Assembly (NCBI RefSeq): GCF_007558815.1
Contig: NZ_VLTJ01000026.1
Coordinates: 62,001 to 126,000 of the forward strand
Length of the DNA stretch: 64,000 bases
Direction: 5' to 3'
Origin: Verticiella sediminum
GTDB lineage: Bacteria; Pseudomonadota; Gammaproteobacteria; Burkholderiales; Burkholderiaceae_B
The position numbers and the translations under genes are program-made. This document shows, one piece after another, positions 44,893 through 53,484 of the stretch (the first letter of the stretch is position 1; every line of letters begins with the position of its first letter). The notes beneath the pieces were generated by a model. That model did no database searches. It worked only from the letters and a program-made list of their open reading frames with translations, and was not told the origin of the DNA.

Positions 44893-45045
44893 GCGGACCA
44901 AGCCAAAGCTGATGGCCCCTTTTCCACATCGTCCGGGACTCCTCTTCAGAAACGCCAGACTCTGAGTCCAGTCGCGCACCTCGTAGGGCGTATTCAAATC
45001 GATCAACTTGCGATCGTGGGCTGTCTTATTCTTGTCGTCGCCCAT
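44893..45045 (-). pseudogene. DUF3606-like gene remnant fused to the Ku remnant
   Basis: From the ATG at 45045 the frame reads MGDDKNKTAHDRKLIDLNTP, then YEVRDWTQSLA, matching the start of small DUF3606 proteins. A frame change near 44960 is needed to continue with VSEEE and DDVEKGPSA, the expected second half. The frame then runs directly into Ku sequence, so the intervening DNA has been lost. DUF3606 function is unknown; the genes are common near stress and DNA-repair loci. Confidence 0.55.
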
Positions 45046-45197
45046 GGTGCGGACCTCGTTATAGAAGAGACGGTTGCTTCACATCACCAGCATGTTTCAG
45101 TCCCTCTGCACCAGAAAACAGAGCAACCCGATGTCAGCGGATTCTGGAGTATGCGCCGGCCCGACGCGAGCTACCTGAGCCCTTGCTGAACATTGCT

Positions 45198-45212
45198 AAT
45201 GTTGCTAACATT
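45198..45212. promoter_or_regulatory. Candidate autoregulatory operator of the toxin-antitoxin pair
   Basis: AATGTT-GCT-AACATT is a perfect palindrome with a three-base centre, about 104 bp before the antitoxin start. TTGCTAA occurs twice in tandem here. Phd/YefM antitoxins usually bind such repeats in their own promoter. Confidence 0.45.
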
Positions 45213-45315
45213 GAAATTAGGTTGAATATCCTTGCCCAGCCCGAGGACAAGCATGGACCCGATAATTGCTCAAGGACTGGAGCTGACGCAGGTATGGATT
45301 CGGAGAGGTCACACC

Positions 45316-45579
45316 ATGGGACACGCACACATCAAAACCGTCACGAGCCGTGAGTTCGTGCACAACGTGAGCGCAGCCAAGCGCGTGGCCAGCGCAGGCG
45401 GCACCGTCATCATCACTGACCGTGGCGAGCCCGCGCTCGCGCTCATTCCGATCGCCGAGTACCGTCGCCTGACGAAGACCGACAGGAACTTGGTCGAGCT
45501 GCTGCGCATGCCCGAGGCCGATGATGTCGACTTCGATATTGAGCCGATCCGCATCGACGCAAGGGAGCTGGACGCATGA
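45316..45579 (+). CDS. Type II antitoxin, Phd/YefM family
   Basis: Antitoxin of 87 residues. The N-terminal Phd/YefM fold contains KTVTSREFVHNVSAAKRVAS and TVIITDRGEPALALIPIAEY; the acidic C-terminus (EADDVDFDIEPIRIDAREL) would wrap and block the toxin. The ATG at 45316 is preceded by GGAGAGG eight bases upstream; in-frame starts further upstream lack a ribosome site. A PIN-domain toxin gene follows after 58 bp, with a 22-codon frame (45576-45644) that bridges the two and could couple their translation. Confidence 0.9.
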   Translation: MGHAHIKTVTSREFVHNVSAAKRVASAGGTVIITDRGEPALALIPIAEYRRLTKTDRNLVELLRMPEADDVDFDIEPIRIDARELDA

Positions 45580-45637
45580 CGACAACGCAAGCCCTCAAGA
45601 CAGGCCGCCTGGCCGTCATCAGCGGCCAAGTACAGCG

Positions 45638-46081
45638 ATGCTGATACTGGACACCAACGTCATTTCCGAGGTCCGCAAGAGGGCGTGCGATCCCAGTGTG
45701 GAGGCCTGGATGGCCGCACAAGCCACTGACCAGCTATACATCACGGCCATCACGGTACTGGAGATCCAGCGCGGCATCAGCCAGGCCGCGCAGCGCGGGA
45801 ACGACGCACGGGCGGCGGTATTGGCGCGCTGGCTTGATGACATGGTGCTGCCGGCATTCGCCGGCCGCGTCGTACCGATAGACCACGTGATCGCCCGGCG
45901 AGCCGCGAAACTGCCATGGGCCGACAGCCGTGACTATCGTGATCCGCTGATCGCTGCCACGGGCCTGGTGCACGGCGCGCCCGTGGTCACGCGCAACACT
46001 AAGCACTTTGAGGTGTCCGGGGTGCAGCTCATCAATCCCTGGGAGTTTCTGTCCGAGAAGCCCGGAGGCGGCCGAGCGTAA
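45638..46081 (+). CDS. vapC: Type II toxin, PIN-domain ribonuclease (VapC/FitB-like)
   Basis: Toxin of 147 residues. The PIN active-site acidic residues are visible: Asp5 in LILDTNVISE, Glu near residue 43 in ITVLEIQRG, and Asp in RDYRDPLIAATGLVHG near residue 109. The C-terminal PVVTRNTKHFEVSGVQLINP with PWEFL is typical of FitB-type VapC. The frame is intact, so the pair is probably functional, in contrast with the decayed genes on both sides. The start ATG at 45638 fits the family (MLILDTN). Confidence 0.92.
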   Translation: MLILDTNVISEVRKRACDPSVEAWMAAQATDQLYITAITVLEIQRGISQAAQRGNDARAAVLARWLDDMVLPAFAGRVVPIDHVIARRAAKLPWADSRDYRDPLIAATGLVHGAPVVTRNTKHFEVSGVQLINPWEFLSEKPGGGRA

Positions 46082-46690
46082 GGGCCCGCACCGCGGGCTG
46101 TAGATCTAGATGTGCTGCCCCGCGTCAACCACTGCCCGACAGTCATGGTGTGGGCACGCCTCTCCCGGCGGCTCACCCCACATCTCGTGGAGTTCTCTTA
46201 GCGCGGCGGCTTTGATGGCTTCCTGCTCGGCCAGGGGGCAAGCGCTCGTGGTACGCCGGCTCCAGAATGGGTGCTGAGCGGCAGAACCCGCAAGATCTAT
46301 TACCGCTTCGGCAGCGGAAGGGGCGTCCTAGCCCGAAAACTCGACCTATCGGTGCTTCGATGCGTGCGCCAGGATCTCTGTAGCGGCGCAATCGAATTTG
46401 AGCTCATTTCGGCATGCCGACAGTCTCGAAAGTCGACGGGCGTGAGATCGCAGGCGCTCGCAAGCGGTTCAGAGGCGCCAGCGACCGGTTCGAAGATCTA
46501 CGCACCGCCGCGATGGAGGCCGGCCCACACGGCTTACCGCAAGAAGACGCCCAGCAGCAGTTGGCCGCGGCCAGAGCCAGGCTGGGTCAACTGAGCGCTG
46601 AACTGGCTACCCTGGAACGTGTAGGGCACACACGGCGAGAAAAGCTGCAGCGCTGCAACCCAGTGATGTGCAGCCGCTGCTCCAGGACCG
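46082..46690. other. Decayed accessory DNA without intact gene
   Basis: On the minus strand, the frame ending in TAG near 46101 reads AEQEAIKAAALRELHEMWGE, then PPGEACPHHDCRAVVDAGQHI; it looks like the C-terminal end of a real but unidentified gene with no start. On the plus strand a frame from 46414 has a coiled-coil-like stretch (QQQLAAARARLGQLSAELAT) but no known family. Nothing else is recognised. Confidence 0.35.
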
Positions 46691-46862
46691 ATGCGCCGCT
46701 GCAAACTCGCGGTAGAGCTGCCGGATGTTCGTACTGGCCTCGCCAATGATCTCGAAATTGCGGATCATGGGGTCCTGAACCAACGGGTTGTTGAGGAAGG
46801 CCAGTCCGCTCATGTCGCCGTGTGCAGCGTTCGATGGCTTCGAGGACATGATGCAGGCGCGG
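46691..46862 (-). pseudogene. HepT-like (DUF86) toxin gene remnant, frameshifted and truncated
   Basis: One frame reads RLHHVLEAIERCT; after a frame change near 46825 the next reads GDMSGLAFLNNPLVQDPMIR, then NFEIIGEASTNIRQLYREFA. Both fit the middle of HepT/DUF86 ribonuclease toxins. The C-terminal part with the RNase motif (R-x4-6-H) is absent and the sequence after AAAH is unrelated. No intact MntA-type nucleotidyltransferase partner is seen upstream. Confidence 0.6.
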
Positions 46863-47094
46863 TGAGACTCGACCACATGCCGGATCGCGGCCCGGTTCGG
46901 GGCCAAGGCTTCGGAGGGCGCTCCTGCAATAAAGTCCGCTTCCGTATGAACATAACGGACGTCGAAAGGCGGCGTACCCTGCACGACCTCGCTATCTAGT
47001 CGACCCTGACACAGGCCCGACACGCGTCATATCGCCCCGCTTGGGCGACGAGCACCGGCGGCTTGTCCACGTAGCAAATTGCCGACAGGTAAAC

Positions 47095-47120
47095 AAAAAA
47101 GGCCGCCCAAGGCAGCCTTT
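47095..47120 (-). terminator. Rho-independent terminator of the gltX-tRNA unit
   Basis: On the minus strand a ten-pair stem AAAGGCTGCC / GGCGGCCTTT with a TTG loop runs into TTT. It lies 73 bases after the tRNA-Glu 3' end. Two further inverted repeats lie between (47126-47148 and 47166-47182) and may aid 3' processing. Confidence 0.8.
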
Positions 47121-47192
47121 CGTCAGAAGCAATCATTGCCATTGCTTCTCTTGTTACGCCATCCGACTCTTTTAATAAGAGTAGGATAATAT

Positions 47193-47268
47193 TGGCGTCC
47201 CCTAGGGGATTCGAACCCCTGTACTCACCGTGAAAGGGTGATGTCCTAGGCCTCTAGACGAAGGGGAC
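47193..47268 (-). tRNA. tRNA-Glu (TTC)
   Basis: A 76-base minus-strand tRNA starts GTCCCCTTCGTCTAGAGG and ends GGGGACGCCA, with CCA encoded. The anticodon loop CTTTCAC gives TTC, and the T-arm is GGGTTCGAATCCC. Confidence 0.97.
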
Positions 47269-47366
47269 AGGACCAGATTGCTAACTGCTAAAAACCAGCA
47301 TTTTAGCAGTTTTTCCAGACTTTGCATCTTGCGACAACATTGCCTGTTCTCTTCGAAGAGAAAGCT

Positions 47367-47442
<76 letters not shown>

Positions 47443-47560
47443 AAAGCAACGAGCCGACAGAAAATTCCTATTGACTCAGCCTCTCCGGGCTCCCACCAAC
47501 ACCGCGTTGCCGCGTTGTTTTTGTGTTCGCCCTGCGAAGAAACAAGATTATGCACGAGTT

Positions 47561-48985
47561 CTAAATCGTGCGCAAGCGGTTTTGCACGTTTTCTTTGCCG
47601 AGCAGTTCCAGCACGGCATCGATGGATGGCGTTTGCGCCTTGCCGGTCAACGCAACCCGCAGGGGCACGCCGAGCTTGGGCATCTTGACGTTGTGGCGGG
47701 CGAGGACGGATTTCATCACGGCCGACAACTCGGTGCGGTTCCACTCGTCGATTCCGGCCGCTGCAGTGGCGAAATCGCGCAGCAGCACGCGTGCCTCGTC
47801 GGTCAGGTGCTGCTCGACCAGGTCGGCGGGCAATGCGGCGGCATCGAAGGGGGCGTAGAACAGCATGGCTTCGTCGGCCAGTTGCTCCAGCGTTTCGGCG
47901 CGCGGCGCGATCAACGCCAGCACGGCGGCCAGGGGCGCGGCGCCTTCGAGCACGCCGCCGCGGGCGCGGATGCGCGGCTCGACCCGACGTGCCAGTTCGT
48001 CCACCGGCAGTTGGCGCAGATAGTGGGCGTTGACCCAGTTCAGCTTCTTCGGGTCCCATTGGGCGGCCGAGCGCGACATGTGCGTGCCGTCGAACCAGGC
48101 GACTAGCTGGTCGCGGTCGAACAGTTCGTCGTCGCCATGGCTCCAGCCCAAACGTGCCAGGTAGTTCACCATGGCCTCCGGCAGGTAGCCGAGGTCGTCG
48201 TACTGCATGACGCTGACCGCGCCGTGGCGCTTGGAGAGCTTCTCGCCGTCGGGGCCGAGGATCATGGGCACGTGGCCGTACAGCGGGGTCTCGCCGCCCA
48301 GGGCGCGCAGGATGTTGATCTGGCGCGGCGTGTTGTTGACGTGGTCGTCGCCGCGGATCACGTGGGTGATCTGCATGTCCCAGTCGTCGACCACCACGCA
48401 GAAGTTGTAGGTGGGCGTGCCGTCGGCGCGGGCGATGACGAGGTCGTCCAGTTCGTCGTTGGAGAACGTGATGGGGCCCTTGACCAGGTCGTTCCAGGTG
48501 ACGTCGCCATCGAGCGGATTGCGAAAGCGCACGACGGGCTTGCGGCCTTCAGGCACGGGCGGCAACGCTTTGCCGGGTTCGGGCCGCCAAGTGCCGTCGT
48601 AGCGCGGCTTGCGCCCTTCAGCGCGGGCCTTTTCGCGCATCGCCTCGACTTCCTCGGGCGAGCTGTAGCAATGGTAGGCCTTGCCGTCGGTCAGCATCTG
48701 CGCCACCACCTCACGGTAGCGGTCCATGCGCTGCATCTGATAGAACGGCCCTTCGTCGGGCTGAAAACCCAGCCACTGCATGCCGTCCAGGATGGCCTGT
48801 ACGGCCTCGGGCGTGGAGCGGGCCACGTCGGTGTCTTCGATGCGCAGCACGAAGGTGCCGCCGAAATGCCGGGCGTAGGCCCAGGAGAACAGCGCCGTAC
48901 GGGCGCCGCCCAGGTGCAGAAAGCCCGTCGGCGACGGCGCGAAGCGCGTGCGGACCGGGCGCGAGGAAGAAGTGTCGATGCTCAT
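47561..48985 (-). CDS. gltX: Glutamyl-tRNA synthetase
   Basis: Class I aminoacyl-tRNA synthetase charging tRNA-Glu (474 residues, normal length). The HIGH-like signature is in [20 protein letters not shown] (residues about 16-35) and the KMSKS-like loop is KLSKR at residues 249-253 in [13 protein letters not shown]. The anticodon-binding C-terminal part ends with [11 protein letters not shown]. Its substrate tRNA-Glu gene lies downstream on the same strand together with tRNA-Ala, so enzyme and tRNA may share a transcript that ends at 47095. The upstream side is closed by a terminator at 49038. Confidence 0.98.
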   Translation of the reverse strand: MSIDTSSSRPVRTRFAPSPTGFLHLGGARTALFSWAYARHFGGTFVLRIEDTDVARSTPEAVQAILDGMQWLGFQPDEGPFYQMQRMDRYREVVAQMLTDGKAYHCYSSPEEVEAMREKARAEGRKPRYDGTWRPEPGKALPPVPEGRKPVVRFRNPLDGDVTWNDLVKGPITFSNDELDDLVIARADGTPTYNFCVVVDDWDMQITHVIRGDDHVNNTPRQINILRALGGETPLYGHVPMILGPDGEKLSKRHGAVSVMQYDDLGYLPEAMVNYLARLGWSHGDDELFDRDQLVAWFDGTHMSRSAAQWDPKKLNWVNAHYLRQLPVDELARRVEPRIRARGGVLEGAAPLAAVLALIAPRAETLEQLADEAMLFYAPFDAAALPADLVEQHLTDEARVLLRDFATAAAGIDEWNRTELSAVMKSVLARHNVKMPKLGVPLRVALTGKAQTPSIDAVLELLGKENVQNRLRTI

Positions 48986-49037
48986 GGGCGGTTATTGTAT
49001 GACTGTCGCGGCCGGTGCATGGCTGGCCACGCCAACG

Positions 49038-49070
49038 AAAACGGCGCCGGCCCTCGAGGACCGGCGCCGT
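49038..49070 (-). terminator. Rho-independent terminator of the MaoC-like gene
   Basis: On the minus strand the stem ACGGCGCCGG / CCGGCGCCGT, extended by two more pairs after one mismatch, has a TCGA loop and runs into TTTTCG. It lies between the MaoC-like stop and the gltX start. Confidence 0.75.
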
Positions 49071-49134
49071 CGGAGGCGCCCGGTGTGCGCGCATCCAGTC
49101 GGGCGCAACCGCGCCCCACCGTGCGGGCAGCCGC

Positions 49135-49587
49135 TCAGTAGCGGCGCACCAGCGACTCGGCCACGCAGACCGGCTTGTCGCCGCCTTCGCGCTCGACGGT
49201 AGCCACCACCGTGAGCTGCACACCGTTGTCGGGCAGCGGCTTGTATTCCTTCAGCGTGAAGCGCGCGCGCACCTTGCTGTCGACCGGCACGGGCGACGGG
49301 AACCGCACCTTGTCCAGGCCGTAGTTCACGCCCATCTTGCCGCCGTCGATGCGATAGGCCGAGGCGGTCAGGATGGGCAACAGCGACAACGTCAGGAAGC
49401 CGTGGGCGATGGGAGCCTTGAAAGGCCCGGCCTTGGCGCGCTCCACATCGACGTGGATCCATTGCATGTCGCCGGTGACTTCGCCGAACTTGTTGATCTT
49501 GTCCTGATCGACCGTGAGCCAGTCGCTGACGGCGATTTCCTGGCCAACCAGGGGTTCGAGTTCGGTAAAGCTCTGGAATACACGCAT
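49135..49587 (-). CDS. MaoC-family (R)-specific enoyl-CoA hydratase-like protein
   Basis: Hotdog-fold hydratase of 150 residues. The hydratase-2 motif with the catalytic Asp/His pair appears as WIHVDVERAKAGPFKAPIAH, followed by GFLTLSLLPIL. The N-terminus (GQEIAVSDWLTVDQDKINKF) matches the NodN/MaoC group found in many proteobacteria. The ATG at 49587 has GGAGA seven bases upstream; the longer frame upstream is unrelated. Stands alone between two terminators. Likely acts on enoyl-CoA in lipid or PHA metabolism. Confidence 0.9.
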   Translation of the reverse strand: MRVFQSFTELEPLVGQEIAVSDWLTVDQDKINKFGEVTGDMQWIHVDVERAKAGPFKAPIAHGFLTLSLLPILTASAYRIDGGKMGVNYGLDKVRFPSPVPVDSKVRARFTLKEYKPLPDNGVQLTVVATVEREGGDKPVCVAESLVRRY

Positions 49588-49903
49588 GGAAATATCTCCG
49601 TATCTTGTCTTGAGGCGGGCGACGCGCGCCGGTGCAATAGGGGGCCACGCCGCGCCCGCAGGGCTGCTCGCCAGCAGCGGCCGTCGCCTTCGGCGCAAGG
49701 GCGGCCTGATCTCGGCTGGCAGGCCCTCGATGACGAGGCTCGGGCGTTGGCCCGTGGTGAAGACTACACCATGGCGCCCGGGTACGGCTGTATGCGGAAC
49801 GCAGGCTTTCGCAATCCGAAAGCCACGCCGGCAAACCGGGCGTGCCGACCACGGCAGCAGGCCCCGGGCGCCAGCGCGTTGCCGCCACCCCGCACGCAAG
49901 AAA
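49588..49903. other. Intergenic region without recognisable gene
   Basis: With the following terminator and flank it is 457 bp between the MaoC-like gene and the ompA-like gene. It should carry the MaoC promoter. No reading frame or RNA motif is recognised. Confidence 0.4.
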
Positions 49904-49934
49904 GCCTGGGCCCGGTGCGATACCGGACCCAGGC
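49904..49934 (-). terminator. Terminator of the OmpA-like lipoprotein gene
   Basis: GCCTGGG-T-CCGGT / ACCGG-G-CCCAGGC on the minus strand pairs at 12 of 13 positions around a five-base loop and is followed by TTTCTTG. It lies 111 bp after the ompA-like stop. Confidence 0.7.
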
Positions 49935-50044
49935 CTTGAGCCCTAGGCACCCACGGCCCGACACCCTGCGGTCGGTGCAATGCGCGCCTTCACGGCATGC
50001 GGGTCACGCCGGCCACAGCTCGCGGCCGACGCCCGTCACATGGA

Positions 50045-50695
50045 TCAGCGCTGTTCCTGCGGGGCGTAGAGATAGATCTCGACGCGGCGATTCTGCGCGC
50101 GGCCGTCGGCAGTATTGTTGTCGGCGATCGGATCGGTCAGGCCACGGCCCTCGGAGGTCAGGCGCGAAGCCGCGACACCTTGGCGCGACAGGTAGTTCGT
50201 GACCGCGCGGGCACGGTTCTCGGACAGGGTCTGGTTGTAGGCGGCCTGGCCGGTGCTGTCGGTGTGGCCGACCACGTGCGCGCGAAGCTGCGGGTTCTCG
50301 CCGAGCGAGCGGGCCACCGTGTCGAGCACGGGGCGCAGCGCGGGCTTGAGCGTGTAGCTGTCGGTGTCGAAGGACACCGTGCTCGGCACGTTGACCTTCA
50401 GCGAGCCGTCCGGCTGCTCGGCCACGTCGATGCCCATGTCGCTGGCGCCGGAGTTCTGCACGTCGCCCTTGATCTTGTTCCAGTTGTAGCCTGCGACACC
50501 GCCGGCCACGGCGCCGATGCCGGCGCCGATCGCCGCGCCGCGGCTGTTGCCGATCAAGGCGCCCAGGCCCGCGCCCAGCGCGGCGCCGGCACCCGTGCCG
50601 ACGGCCGTACGGTTCTGCTGATCGGTGGCGCAACCAGCGAGGAGGGCGCCGGCAGCGACCAGGGTTGCGATACGAAGCGAGACTGTTTTGTTCAT
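50045..50695 (-). CDS. OmpA-family outer-membrane lipoprotein with glycine zipper
   Basis: Lipoprotein of 216 residues. The signal ends in a lipobox (AGALLAGC, Cys at about residue 22). A glycine-zipper region follows at about 33-70 (GAGAALGAGLGALIGNSRGA and AAIGAGIGAVAGGVAGYNW), and a peptidoglycan-binding OmpA domain covers about 100-212 (VVGHTDSTGQAAYNQTLSEN, SRLTSEGRGLTDPIADN and GRAQNRRVEIYL). The layout is that of YiaD and related proteins, anchored in the outer membrane and bound to the cell wall. Monocistronic, with its own terminator. Confidence 0.93.
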   Translation of the reverse strand: MNKTVSLRIATLVAAGALLAGCATDQQNRTAVGTGAGAALGAGLGALIGNSRGAAIGAGIGAVAGGVAGYNWNKIKGDVQNSGASDMGIDVAEQPDGSLKVNVPSTVSFDTDSYTLKPALRPVLDTVARSLGENPQLRAHVVGHTDSTGQAAYNQTLSENRARAVTNYLSRQGVAASRLTSEGRGLTDPIADNNTADGRAQNRRVEIYLYAPQEQR

Positions 50696-50981
50696 TGTTG
50701 GACTCCTTGTGCCTTGCGGCGTCAGCTTGTTACCGAGGCATTATGGATTGAAAGGCGACCTCGACTATGGAACCATTCGATACGACTCGCAACAAAATCC
50801 GAGCCGTTCTGCCCGTCCGCCATGACTGCACCGCCGAGGACGCGGGCCCGACCCCCGGGAGCGAGTCCAACGGCAAGTTGCATGCCCGGCACGAATAGCC
50901 CGCCGCAGCTCTTGACGCCCGGCTCCGGCGGGCTCAGGGTATCGGGCAACGCGACTCGCCCCCAAGTCCGCACCCTCATCC

Positions 50982-53423
50982 ATGCATCGCCACGCCCTTT
51001 CTCCGCTGTTCGACCCCAAGTCGCTGGTGCTCGTCAGCCGCTATCCGCTGCCCGTGACCCGCGACCTGCCGCCCCGTTTCGAAGGACGCACGACCCTTGC
51101 GAACTTCGCGGACGACGGCACGATCACGGTGCCGCCCCCCGCCGGCCTGGGGCCTGGAGAACGGCCCGACCTGGCCGTCGTCTGGGTCGAGCCCGGCGAG
51201 CTCGAACGCGCCCTCGCGGCACTGTCCAGCGTGCGCCCGCGCGCGGCCATCGTGCATACCCTGGCGCCCGACGCCGCCTTCTGTCGCGCCTGGGCGGCCG
51301 ATCACGACTGCGTGCTGATCGGCCCGCATTCGCTCGGCATGCAGCGTCCGCCGGCCGGCCTGAACGCCAGTCAGCACGCGACGCTCGCCGGCGCCGGCCG
51401 TGTGGCACTGGTGGCGCAATCGCGCGCCATCATGGCCGCGGTCATGGACTGGGCGGACGACAGCCGCACGGCGTTCTCACTCGCCGTGGCGCTCGATGAC
51501 GGCGACCTGGTCAACCTGCCGCGCATGCTGGACTTCCTGGCCTCGGACCCGCACACCGACAGCATCGCCCTCTATTTCGAGGAAGTCGGCAACGCGCGCG
51601 AGTTCATGAGCGCCCTGCGCGGGGCCGCCGGGGCCAAGCCCGTGGTCGTGCTCAAACCCGGCCGCGCCCAGGCCGGGCCCGCCGGCGCCCCGCTGCGCCC
51701 GGACACCGTGGTCGATGCGGCCTTGCGCCGCGCCGGCGCGCTGCGCGTGCAGTTCTTCGTCCAGCTCTTTTCCACCATCAAGGCCCTGAGCCAGTTCAGC
51801 CGGCCGCGCGGTCAGCGCGTGGCTCTGCTGTGCAACGGCGAAGCCCAGGCCCTGCTCGCGCAGGACCTCATGGCCGTGCAACACGCCGTTACCATTGCTT
51901 CGCTCTCCATGGAGACGCGGGCGGTGCTTGCGCAGACGCTGTCTTCGAGCGCAACCGTGCGCAATCCGGTGATCGAGCGGGCACCGCTCAGCCCCCGGCT
52001 CGTGACGGAAGCGCTGCGCCACCTGCTCGCCGACCCCGGTGTGGACGGCGTCCTCGTGCTGCTCACACCGGATGCGCAGAGCGACATGGCGGGCGTGGCC
52101 CAGGCGCTCAGCGTGACGGCGCCGCAGGCGCGCAAACCCGTCCTCACCTGCCTGCTCGGCGACGGCTCCATGCGCAAGCTGCGCGACAGCATGGCCCAGG
52201 CCGGCGTCGCCACCTTCCGCACGCCGGAAACGGCCACCGATGCCTTCGGACAGGTCGCGCGCTATCACTACAACCAGCAGCTACTGCTGCAGACCCAGCC
52301 GCCGGAGGAGTTTGGCGCCCCGCCCGACGTGGCCTGCGCCGAGACCATCGTCGACGACGCCCGCGCCGCGGGCCGCCGAGCCCTCGGGCCGGACGAAGCG
52401 GCGCGGCTCCTGGGCGCCTTCCATATTCCGGTCCTGCGCACCAATGCGCCGGCCGGCGTGCTCGCCGCCCGGTTGCGCATCGTGCGCGATGCGGTGTTCG
52501 GGCCGGTGCTGGGCATCACCGCCTCGCCGGCCTGGCCTTCCCCATCCAGCGCGGGGCTGGAGCTGGTTCCCCTCAACGGCTTTCTCGCGCGGCGCCTGAT
52601 TGAGCGCAGCCAGCTCGCGCAGTACGGGCTGCTGTCCAGGATCTCGGCCGTGGTCCTGGACAAGCTCGAAGACCTGATGGTGGCCTTCAGCGAGATGGCC
52701 GCGGCGCTGCCCGACCTGCAGGAGGGCACGCTGGAGCCGGTGGCGCTCGGCGAAGCCAGCCTGTCGGTGCACGCGGCCTGCATCAAGCTGACCCCGGCGC
52801 CGGCGCCGCGCGTGGCCGGCCATCCGCATCTGACGATCGCCCCCTACCCCCGGCACTGGGTGCGCACCCTCGCCTTCGACAACGGCGAGCCCTGGACCTT
52901 GCGCCCCATCCGCCCGGAAGACGCCGAGCCGCTGCAGAACTTCATCCGGGGCCTGTCCGAGGAATCGCGCTACATGCGCTTCATTTCGGCGATGCGCGAG
53001 CTGCCCGCGCGCATGCTGGCGCGCTACACGCAGATCGACTATCACCGCGAGCTGGCGCTGATCGCCACGGTGCAGCAGCCCAACCCGGCGCATCGCGGAC
53101 ATCCGCACGAAGTCATCATCGGCCTGGCGCACTACCTGCGCAATGCGGATGGCGTGGGCGCCGAGTATGCGCTGGTCATCGCCGACGGCTGGCAACGGCG
53201 CCGGCTCGGCCCGCAGCTCATGCGGGCCCTGATCGCGGCGGCCAGGGACCAGGGCCTGCTCTACCTGGAAGGCACGGTGCTGGCGACCAATCGGCCCATG
53301 ATCAAGCTGATGACCAGCCTGGGCTTTCGCAACGAGACCTATCCCGACGACGCCAGCATGCGCCGCATCTGGCTGGACCTCACGGAAGCAGCCCCCGCCG
53401 ACGCCGGCCCGTCAGCGGGGTAG
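50982..53423 (+). CDS. Pat-like protein lysine acetyltransferase (acyl-CoA synthetase-like + GNAT)
   Basis: Large GNAT acetyltransferase of 813 residues, related to E. coli PatZ/YfiQ, which acetylates and inactivates acetyl-CoA synthetase. A CoA-binding Rossmann domain covers about 5-130 (LFDPKSLVLVSRYPLPVTRD), a CoA-ligase-like domain about 140-440 (GRVALVAQSRAIMAAVMDWA), and a short ATP-grasp-like part about 460-610 (LGPDEAARLLGAFHIPVLRT). The GNAT domain covers about 640-800 (LRPIRPEDAEPLQNFIRGLS and GWQRRRLGPQLMRALIAAA). The ATP-grasp section lacks the usual stretch around the HKSD-like motif, so the protein is somewhat shorter than PatZ. Confidence 0.87.
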   Translation: MHRHALSPLFDPKSLVLVSRYPLPVTRDLPPRFEGRTTLANFADDGTITVPPPAGLGPGERPDLAVVWVEPGELERALAALSSVRPRAAIVHTLAPDAAFCRAWAADHDCVLIGPHSLGMQRPPAGLNASQHATLAGAGRVALVAQSRAIMAAVMDWADDSRTAFSLAVALDDGDLVNLPRMLDFLASDPHTDSIALYFEEVGNAREFMSALRGAAGAKPVVVLKPGRAQAGPAGAPLRPDTVVDAALRRAGALRVQFFVQLFSTIKALSQFSRPRGQRVALLCNGEAQALLAQDLMAVQHAVTIASLSMETRAVLAQTLSSSATVRNPVIERAPLSPRLVTEALRHLLADPGVDGVLVLLTPDAQSDMAGVAQALSVTAPQARKPVLTCLLGDGSMRKLRDSMAQAGVATFRTPETATDAFGQVARYHYNQQLLLQTQPPEEFGAPPDVACAETIVDDARAAGRRALGPDEAARLLGAFHIPVLRTNAPAGVLAARLRIVRDAVFGPVLGITASPAWPSPSSAGLELVPLNGFLARRLIERSQLAQYGLLSRISAVVLDKLEDLMVAFSEMAAALPDLQEGTLEPVALGEASLSVHAACIKLTPAPAPRVAGHPHLTIAPYPRHWVRTLAFDNGEPWTLRPIRPEDAEPLQNFIRGLSEESRYMRFISAMRELPARMLARYTQIDYHRELALIATVQQPNPAHRGHPHEVIIGLAHYLRNADGVGAEYALVIADGWQRRRLGPQLMRALIAAARDQGLLYLEGTVLATNRPMIKLMTSLGFRNETYPDDASMRRIWLDLTEAAPADAGPSAG

Positions 53424-53484
53424 AGCACGGCGCGGAGCAGGCATGCCACCCCGCGCCGCCATACAGGGCGCAGGGCGCGCCGCT

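Noticed and set aside
46414-46749. Plus-strand 111-codon frame as a real gene
   Set aside because: It has a coiled-coil-like stretch but no ribosome site, no family and runs into the HepT relic on the other strand.
47193-47268. tRNA-Glu as the integration site of the 44-47 kb accessory segment
   Set aside because: No second copy of its 3' end was found on the left side and no integrase gene is recognisable; the left-edge fragment resembles tRNA-Leu instead.
49904-49934. Hairpin as a small RNA gene
   Set aside because: It is better explained as the terminator of the OmpA-like gene because of position and the following T-rich stretch.
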